28,213 bases of DNA from a virus. Below the pieces are notes generated by a model, which saw only the letters and a program-made list of their open reading frames with translations, was not told the origin of the DNA and did not search any database. The stretch spans positions 1 through 28,213 of the IMG/VR virus record IMGVR_UViG_3300025131_007473, one strand, 5' to 3'. The translations under genes were made by a program, and so were the position numbers. How positions within the stretch are numbered: position 1 is the first letter of the stretch; each line of letters starts with the position of its first letter. Positions 1-5,926 of this stretch are shown in pieces.

Positions 1-773
1 CCAACATATTTATGAGTACCAGCAAAATGAATTAAATAAGAATTTCTCATTTGATTATCTGTTTCTTTATCTTCTATTGGACAAGATGCATTTTTCATTG
101 TATATTTGCCAGGTATAGAATTATATCTAGAGTCTAACCAAGTAATTTTTTCTGGATATTGACGACTATATTCATATACAAAAGGTTGATTAAGTTTAGA
201 CCAGAAAATAGGCCAATTATCACTTTTAATACTATTAACTATCCATTCATTATAATGTTTATTAGCAGTTCCATTAATAAATTGTACTCCTGTCTGTGGA
301 TAATGAATATTACCATGTATTATTTTTCTTATATATTCTGTATGACCGGGACTTCTAGATCGAAATCCTTTCATAATTGTATTTAGATTTATACATAATC
401 CTATATTTTTAATTTTAGGTAATTCAAAATCTCTATATACCCATATATCATTATGAAGTAATATTATATAATCTGCATCATTAATTTTTAAACATATTTC
501 ATGAATTTGTGAGGATAAATCTTTTTCTCTATCATCATCTGTATAGATAAAACCAATTTTTTTAAATCCAGAATTAAAATAATCCCATTTTAAATCTTTT
601 CTATTTAAAATATATTCATACCCTTTTTTCTTACACCAATTTTTAACTGACTTCATACATTTAAATAATAATTGTTGTGTTTGGTTGACTTCAAAAGTAC
701 TATTTTTAGAATCTAAATTCCAATTATCTACATATCCTTTTCCAACAAATGATTGTAATACTACTACTTTCAT
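1..773 (-). CDS. Putative glycosyltransferase, copy A (C-terminus cut by window edge)
   Basis: The frame is open from an ATG at 773 to the left edge, giving 257 codons with no stop, so the C-terminus lies outside the window. The protein is a clear paralog of the next gene upstream (770-1540): both share CMKSVKNWCKKKGYEY near the N-terminus, then DFELPKI, YPQTGVQFINGTANKHYN and YPEKITWLD. It probably transfers a sugar from a nucleotide-sugar donor, judging by the GT-A-like layout of an Asp-rich motif after hydrophobic residues. Here that motif reads LLHNDIWVY, so the first Asp of the sister's DND is His, which could weaken metal binding. Its start overlaps the stop of the upstream gene as ATGA, so the two are probably translationally coupled. 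The paralogy is certain; the enzymatic role is inferred, and no precise family was recognised. Confidence 0.8.
   Translation of the reverse strand, partial: MKVVVLQSFVGKGYVDNWNLDSKNSTFEVNQTQQLLFKCMKSVKNWCKKKGYEYILNRKDLKWDYFNSGFKKIGFIYTDDDREKDLSSQIHEICLKINDADYIILLHNDIWVYRDFELPKIKNIGLCINLNTIMKGFRSRSPGHTEYIRKIIHGNIHYPQTGVQFINGTANKHYNEWIVNSIKSDNWPIFWSKLNQPFVYEYSRQYPEKITWLDSRYNSIPGKYTMKNASCPIEDKETDNQMRNSYLIHFAGTHKYV
251..303. repeat. Near-identical 53-base block, copy A
   Basis: This block matches 1102-1154 with two differences over 53 bases and encodes the shared YPQTGVQFINGTANKHYN segment of the tandem glycosyltransferase paralogs. Confidence 0.85.
604..663. repeat. Near-identical 60-base block, copy A of GT paralog pair
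   Basis: These 60 bases match 1383-1442 with one difference (T versus C within ...AACTGAC/AACCGAC). They encode the shared CMKSVKNWCKKKGYEYILN segment. The flanking DNA of the two genes is far more diverged. Confidence 0.9.
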
Positions 774-1540
774 ATGTTATTAAATTCTTCTTGCATATTT
801 AAAGGTAATTTCTTAAAATTATGCATTTTAACTGATCCCCATAAATGAATTAGATAAGAATTTTTTATTTCTTCTTCAGTATAGTTGTATGGATATCTTC
901 CACTCCATTTATTTAAATGAGGAATACAATTATATTTAAAATCTAACCAAGTAATTTTTTCTGGATATTGACAACAATATTTATATGTATGATTTGTTCC
1001 ATCCCATATACTAGGAATTGCTTCTGATCTCCAATCTATATTAGATATATCTATATTTTCATCCCAATCATTATTTTTTATAGTACTAAGTACTGAAGTA
1101 TTATAATGTTTATTTGCAGTTCCATTAATAAATTGTACTCCTGTTTGTGGATAACGAAAGGATTCTGTATAAACACCTTTAAATAAGCATAATCCTATAT
1201 TTTCAATTTTAGGTAATTCAAAATCTTTGTATATCCATATATCATTATCAAGATTTATTATATAATCAGCGTTAATATTTAACAGTAATTCATGTCTTTG
1301 ATGACATAAATCCATTCCTTTATCTACATGTCCAAGTTGTTGTTTTCTTTTTGCACAATAATCCCATTCTAAGTTTTTAGTGTTTAAAATATATTCATAC
1401 CCTTTTTTCTTACACCAATTTTTAACCGACTTCATACATTTAGATAAAATAAAAAGATTATCTCTATTATCTATTTTAGTATTGTACTTAGCACCAAGAT
1501 GTCCTAAACCTACAAAATTTTGAAATACTACAATTTTCAT
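770..1540 (-). CDS. Putative glycosyltransferase, copy B
   Basis: A 256-residue protein starting at an ATG that overlaps the stop of the upstream gene as ATGA. It is the complete member of a tandem paralog pair with the truncated gene at 1-773. Residues 91-103 (ADYIINLDNDIWI) put a DND motif (Asp98, Asp100) after a hydrophobic strand, as in GT-A nucleotide-sugar transferases where Asp pairs hold the metal and donor diphosphate. No signal peptide or membrane segment is visible, so it is probably cytoplasmic. It is the second-last gene of a run following DNA polymerase, away from the main sugar module at 19-28 kb. It could modify host glycans, a virion protein or phage DNA; the sequence does not say which. 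The substrate is unknown. Confidence 0.75.
   Translation of the reverse strand: MKIVVFQNFVGLGHLGAKYNTKIDNRDNLFILSKCMKSVKNWCKKKGYEYILNTKNLEWDYCAKRKQQLGHVDKGMDLCHQRHELLLNINADYIINLDNDIWIYKDFELPKIENIGLCLFKGVYTESFRYPQTGVQFINGTANKHYNTSVLSTIKNNDWDENIDISNIDWRSEAIPSIWDGTNHTYKYCCQYPEKITWLDFKYNCIPHLNKWSGRYPYNYTEEEIKNSYLIHLWGSVKMHNFKKLPLNMQEEFNNI
1102..1154. repeat. Near-identical 53-base block, copy B
   Basis: Partner of 251-303, with 51 of 53 bases the same by direct comparison. Confidence 0.85.
1383..1442. repeat. Near-identical 60-base block, copy B
   Basis: Partner of 604-663, with 59 of 60 bases the same by direct comparison. Confidence 0.9.
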
Positions 1541-2034
1541 AATCGTTCATAATTTCTTTTTACGGGTTCCATAGTAAATTCTTTTAAAAACCATTCATTA
1601 TTTATATAAATTACTCTACCATAAAGTATATCATCTATAACTAAAACTTGATTAGTATTTATTTTAAAAGGATATGCAATTTTTTCTAACCATACTAAAT
1701 TATCTTTTATTTTTATTATTTTTTTATTCTCAGCAGGAAAAGTGTTTTTCATAGTAAGATCATGAATAATTGCGTTTTTATCTAATCCCCATACTACTTT
1801 AGAAATAAGACATTCTTGTACATTTTTACAAGTTATATTAAAGTTTCCTCGTTTATTTAATTGCATTAAACGAGCAAAATAATCACCTTTTAATTTTTTA
1901 TCATCAAGAGTTTCAAATTGAGAAAATCGTTTACGTCTAATTTGAATTTTATTAAATGTAATACTAACTTCATACGGTTTTACTAGTAATCCAAAGAAAG
2001 GAAAAGCTATTCTTGAAAATTTATTTGTACTCAT
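1537..2034 (-). CDS. Conserved-looking hypothetical protein, 165 aa
   Basis: An ORF of 165 residues with an ATG start inside the end of the DNA polymerase gene (14-base overlap) and a stop overlapping the next ATG. I do not recognise its family. The N-terminal half is basic (for example NKIQIRRKRFSQFETLDDKKLKGD). The C-terminal half alternates hydrophobic and polar residues (IKIKDNLVWLEKIAYPF, QVLVIDDILYGRVIYINNEW), which suggests beta strands. There is no signal peptide or membrane segment. Its position immediately after polymerase, with overlapping ends, says only that it is co-transcribed with replication genes. The tight overlaps and undisturbed frame support a real gene. Confidence 0.7.
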   Translation of the reverse strand: MSTNKFSRIAFPFFGLLVKPYEVSITFNKIQIRRKRFSQFETLDDKKLKGDYFARLMQLNKRGNFNITCKNVQECLISKVVWGLDKNAIIHDLTMKNTFPAENKKIIKIKDNLVWLEKIAYPFKINTNQVLVIDDILYGRVIYINNEWFLKEFTMEPVKRNYERL

Positions 2035-4279
2035 TTAATTCACCCCAACTTGAACCAATTTCAAAATCTACTTTTATTGGACAATTAGGGATTGATAAAC
2101 CACGATCTTTTTGAATACAACGTCTTGCATTTTCAATATAAACATCAATTAAATTTTCTCTTACTTCACTAACAATTGAATCATGAACTACAGTAAAAGT
2201 TAAAATATCATCTTCATAACGATTATCTTGTACCCAATTAATAAGATCAATAACACCAAGTAAATTAATATCTGAAGCAACACTTTGAATTAAGAAATTA
2301 ACACCAGATCTAATTGCATGAGAGGCAACTCCTTTATTTGGAGATTTAGATTCTGGTAAACGGCGTTTTCTACCGAAATGAGAATAAATAAAAGCATTAT
2401 TTTCAATGTATTTATTAGAATCATCAATAAATTTTTTCAATGCTTTAGCCTCTCTAAAATATTTATTAATAAATTGAGAAGATTGTGCTCTAGTAATTTC
2501 TTCACCTGCAGCAGCATCTTTATTAACTGTTTCTGCAATTTTTGCTGGACCTGCCTGATACATTATACCAAATGTAATAGCTTTTGCATATTGTCGTTCA
2601 TTTGGGTAATATTTTTTAACATCTGATACTTCGCAAACTAAATTAAACATTTGTTTTGCTACATAAGAATGAAAATCAAGTTTATCAATAAATGCTTGTT
2701 GAAGAAAAGAATCATTACTTAAAATAGCTGCGTAATAAACTTCTGCTGTTCCTAAATCACATTGAACAATTTTATACCCATCCCGTGCTTTAAATAATTT
2801 TTTAATATCTTTATTATCTCGTGGAATATTTTGATAGTTTAGATTACCAGAACTTGATAAACGACCAGAAGTAGTTCCTTGAATATTAAAACCGCTTCTT
2901 AATCTACCATCATTATCTATACCATTTACAATATTAGAAATATATGTTCCAGATAATTTAGATTTTTCACGCAAATCTAATACAGCTTGAGCAAGAGGAT
3001 GATTTAAAGTTTGTAATACTTCTTTATCTACACTTAATGCTCCTGTTGCTGTTTTCTTTTTAGATTTTAATCCAATAATTTCAAAGAATAACTTTCGTAA
3101 TTGCATTGTACTATTTGGATTGAAAGTTTTATTGTTAATTCTTTCAAATCTCTGTACATGAGGACTGTAACTAATTTCCTCAATACATTCTTCAATATCA
3201 ATTTTATATTCTTTATCTAGTTTTTCTAACTGCTCTAAATCAATTGGACCGCCAGTTCTCTCTAATATTTTAAGAGCTTTTGTAGCTGGTTTAAGAATTG
3301 TATTATATAGAGAATTAAATTCTTTACTTTTATCTACTAAAGGTTTAAATTTATTATAAAGTTGAAATGTTGCATCACCATCTTTACAAGCATAGGGTGC
3401 TAAGATTTCCATAGGAAGCATTCCATAATTAAAATCTGCTAATTTAATCTTATTTTTTCTAGCGAATGTTTTTTTATAATCATCTAATTCTTTTTCGTAA
3501 TCGCCTAAATCAGTAAAACGTAATGCTAAAGCTTTTAATCCATGTGTTCCTACTGCTTCCTCTAAACAATAATGAAGAAGCATTGTATCTTCCCAACGAT
3601 CAAATACAAATCCTAGAGAATCTTCTAAAAATTGCATATCAAATTTTGCATTATGAAATACACATCGTTTATTAGCAAAAAGATCAAAGAAATAATCAAA
3701 GTTATTAGTTATAACTTCTAAAGATATGAAATGCCCTTGATGTTCTCTTGATGATATTGCGATCCCAATAACAACACCTTTTCTCGGACTAAGAGATGTT
3801 GTTTCAATATCAACTACAATAGTATCAACATTATCATAATCAGAATAAACTTTTATAAGTTGATCCTGAGTTTCAATAAATTGATAATCTTTTTCTATAT
3901 TTTTACCTATATTTTGATCACTTAATATTGGTTTAATTTTAGAAAAAGCAGAAATAATATCATCATTTAATTGAGGTTTAAATATTGTCATATTAGGATG
4001 CATTATAGGAAGATATTTTTTCTCTATAAAAACTCCATTATATTTTTGTACTCCTGTATATCCTGCAGTATATTTAAGACTTTCTGCGCCAATAGGACAA
4101 ATAAGTTTATAACTATCTAATTCTTTCATATCTAAATCAATATCTTTTTTGAGTATTTTTTCTTTTTTATTAGAACATAGATATTTAATATCAAATGCAA
4201 TTTCTGAAAAATATTTTTTTATTGTTTTAGATGGTTCTTTTTCTGCCGTACTTGCAAATACAAAACAAACATCAGACAT
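2021..4279 (-). CDS. polA: Family A DNA polymerase with 3'-5' exonuclease
   Basis: Replicative phage DNA polymerase of 752 residues. I chose the ATG at 4279, which has an AAGGA ribosome site 7 bases upstream, over the GTG at 4300. Exonuclease motifs: DIET (Asp157, Glu159), HNAKFD (to Asp214) and YACKD (Tyr296, Asp300). Polymerase motif A is CDLGTAEVYYAA (Asp508, Glu513). Motif B runs from Arg562 with Lys566, Phe570 and Tyr574, the last followed by Gln rather than the usual Gly. Motif C is VVHDS, keeping catalytic Asp700 but with Ser701 where bacterial Pol I has Glu. Phe570 aligns with E. coli Phe762. There is no 5'-3' exonuclease domain. Residues about 58-115 (CPIGAESLKYTAG, then HPNMTIFKP) resemble the uracil-DNA-glycosylase fold attached to some phage polymerases. 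It overlaps the oxygenase gene upstream by 8 bases and sits two genes after primase. Confidence 0.97.
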   Translation of the reverse strand: MSDVCFVFASTAEKEPSKTIKKYFSEIAFDIKYLCSNKKEKILKKDIDLDMKELDSYKLICPIGAESLKYTAGYTGVQKYNGVFIEKKYLPIMHPNMTIFKPQLNDDIISAFSKIKPILSDQNIGKNIEKDYQFIETQDQLIKVYSDYDNVDTIVVDIETTSLSPRKGVVIGIAISSREHQGHFISLEVITNNFDYFFDLFANKRCVFHNAKFDMQFLEDSLGFVFDRWEDTMLLHYCLEEAVGTHGLKALALRFTDLGDYEKELDDYKKTFARKNKIKLADFNYGMLPMEILAPYACKDGDATFQLYNKFKPLVDKSKEFNSLYNTILKPATKALKILERTGGPIDLEQLEKLDKEYKIDIEECIEEISYSPHVQRFERINNKTFNPNSTMQLRKLFFEIIGLKSKKKTATGALSVDKEVLQTLNHPLAQAVLDLREKSKLSGTYISNIVNGIDNDGRLRSGFNIQGTTSGRLSSSGNLNYQNIPRDNKDIKKLFKARDGYKIVQCDLGTAEVYYAAILSNDSFLQQAFIDKLDFHSYVAKQMFNLVCEVSDVKKYYPNERQYAKAITFGIMYQAGPAKIAETVNKDAAAGEEITRAQSSQFINKYFREAKALKKFIDDSNKYIENNAFIYSHFGRKRRLPESKSPNKGVASHAIRSGVNFLIQSVASDINLLGVIDLINWVQDNRYEDDILTFTVVHDSIVSEVRENLIDVYIENARRCIQKDRGLSIPNCPIKVDFEIGSSWGELNEYK

Positions 4280-5060
4280 TAGTTGTCCTTTCTTGAACAC
4301 TAGTTTTTAATTTTACAGAACTTGGTATAGGATTTCTAATATAATCATCGTCCCATACAATATTTATATTCCAAGCAATAGTTCTTCTTTCACCTTCACC
4401 TATAAATGGATATACAAGATGATCTAACCATATAGGAAATATATAAAATACTCCGGGTTCTGGTACAATAAAATCACATTGAGGATATTTAAATGTAGGA
4501 ATATCTCTTCCAGAAACTGTGCCCCAATGTAATGCTGTTATACCATCCATAAGACCTTTTGCACCATGCAAATCTTCTTGTTCTATTTTTTTACCTTTTA
4601 TTTGGTCCGGTACTTTTAAATGTATAAAACCAGCTAAAGCAGACCAATATTCACTACCATGATCATGTAAAGGATTATAATCTGATTCATATTGATGAAC
4701 TGTCCATACATCATTAAGCTCTAAATGATATGGACTAGGTTGTTTATTTACTGCTTGATAAAAATGATGTACATATATATTAGTTGAATCTTTTAATAAT
4801 TTTTTAAAAGGCCAAAAACGTGGTTCATCTACATCAATTTTAAGTTGTTTACCTTTTTTAATTTCACCTACTAATTGACTCTGATATGTTTTTGAATTTT
4901 CATCTGCTTGTAGTTCATCACAATATTCATTTAATTGTGTAACCATTGATTCTGGTATTTTACCTGATCCTACATTAAGTGCAGGATGCTGTTTAATATC
5001 GAAATGTACATCTTTAGATTGTGGTACAGCTTCTCTATTATTTTCTACTGTCTCTGTCAT
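4272..5060 (-). CDS. 2OG-Fe(II) oxygenase family protein
   Basis: A 262-residue putative 2-oxoglutarate and Fe(II)-dependent dioxygenase of the type common in marine phages (the putative 2OG-Fe(II) oxygenase family near PF13759). The core runs from residue 115: VHQYESDYNPLHDHGSEYW supplies His132/His134, then a strand GFIHLKVP, then PGVFYIFPIWLDHLVYP with His214, and GEGERRTIAWNINI with Arg225 or Arg226 for the 2-oxoglutarate carboxylate. This H-x-H ... H ... R spacing is the metal and cosubstrate signature. The N-terminal 110 residues are hydrophilic and probably helical. It sits between primase and polymerase with ATGA overlap upstream and 8-base overlap downstream, so it is co-expressed with replication. 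Hydroxylation of a protein, nucleic acid or small molecule is possible; the substrate cannot be read from sequence. Confidence 0.85.
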   Translation of the reverse strand: MTETVENNREAVPQSKDVHFDIKQHPALNVGSGKIPESMVTQLNEYCDELQADENSKTYQSQLVGEIKKGKQLKIDVDEPRFWPFKKLLKDSTNIYVHHFYQAVNKQPSPYHLELNDVWTVHQYESDYNPLHDHGSEYWSALAGFIHLKVPDQIKGKKIEQEDLHGAKGLMDGITALHWGTVSGRDIPTFKYPQCDFIVPEPGVFYIFPIWLDHLVYPFIGEGERRTIAWNINIVWDDDYIRNPIPSSVKLKTSVQERTTNV

Positions 5061-5914
5061 TTTAATACCTCTTTTATTTCATTTAATGTAATTTCTCCAG
5101 GATCTTTACCTGTTGGAACTTTGATTATTCTTGAATAAATATTTCTAGTATCTAATAATTTTGCAATTTTTTCAGATGCGATTTGACCAGCAATATCAGG
5201 ATCCATCATTATATCAACTCTTGTTGTTCCAATTCTATCTAATATATCTAGTTTATTTTTATTAAAATTAGAAGCACCAAATAAACATACTGTGTTTTTA
5301 TAACCAAGTTGCCACATATTAAGCATATCAAATATTCCTTCAACAAAAATTAAATAGTTTGTATTTTTTATTTTGTCTAATGGAAATAGTATATTAGATA
5401 TTTTAGCTTTAGTTGGTTTACGATAATATTTAGATTGTAAATTTTTTTCTACTATTTTTCTGCCTTCAATAAATTTAAGTTTACCAAATTGATATACAGG
5501 TATGCAAATATAATTTTGTAGTTGAAGCTGCTGAGTTGTAAATGCTTCAAATTCTTTCATTGTAATACCATTAATTCCTTTAAAGTCTGCATTATACATC
5601 AAACGTTCATTTGGAATTTGTATTTCATCTATTTCAATAATTTGTTTTATTTTATTTCTTAATTTTTGTATTTTATAAGGTTGTTTACTTTCAATAGGTA
5701 AACGAGTTATTTCTCCTATACTTTCTAAAAATTTTGATGATCCACCTCCAAAACTACAACTCCAACAATGAAATAAATTTTTATCTAAATTATAACTAAG
5801 GCTTGGGCTTTTATCTTCATGTAAGCCAGATGTACAAGAAATAAGAATTTCTGATGGATTATTAGTTTTTTTGTATTGTATTCCTTTTTTATTGAGTAAT
5901 TCAATTAATTCCAT
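5057..5914 (-). CDS. DnaG-type DNA primase (CHC2 zinc finger and TOPRIM)
   Basis: A 285-residue primase that makes RNA primers for lagging-strand synthesis. The zinc ribbon uses Cys27, His32, Cys50 and Cys53 (ISCTSGLHEDKSPSL and FHCWSCSFGG), the CHC2 pattern. The TOPRIM core follows: YLIFVEGIFDMLNM with Glu192-Gly193, and VDIMMDPDIAG with Asp238 and Asp240, the metal-binding acidic residues. It is short compared with bacterial DnaG (about 580 residues) because it lacks the C-terminal helicase-binding region. The helicase is a separate gene upstream, with the FecR-RTX gene inserted between them. The ATG at 5914 has an AGAGAT-like ribosome site, and the 12 bases separating it from the FecR-RTX stop leave no room for a promoter there. 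The stop overlaps the oxygenase ATG as ATGA. Confidence 0.93.
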   Translation of the reverse strand: MELIELLNKKGIQYKKTNNPSEILISCTSGLHEDKSPSLSYNLDKNLFHCWSCSFGGGSSKFLESIGEITRLPIESKQPYKIQKLRNKIKQIIEIDEIQIPNERLMYNADFKGINGITMKEFEAFTTQQLQLQNYICIPVYQFGKLKFIEGRKIVEKNLQSKYYRKPTKAKISNILFPLDKIKNTNYLIFVEGIFDMLNMWQLGYKNTVCLFGASNFNKNKLDILDRIGTTRVDIMMDPDIAGQIASEKIAKLLDTRNIYSRIIKVPTGKDPGEITLNEIKEVLK

Positions 5915-5926
5915 TATATATCTCTT

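Noticed and set aside
159-386. Plus-strand ORFs across the glycosyltransferase and other genes (for example 159-386, 2378-2626, 9326-9550, 17592-17798, 23614-23829)
   Set aside because: Each is antisense to a well-supported minus-strand gene, has no ribosome site that I can see and gives low-complexity Phe/Ile/Asn-rich protein expected from AT-rich DNA.
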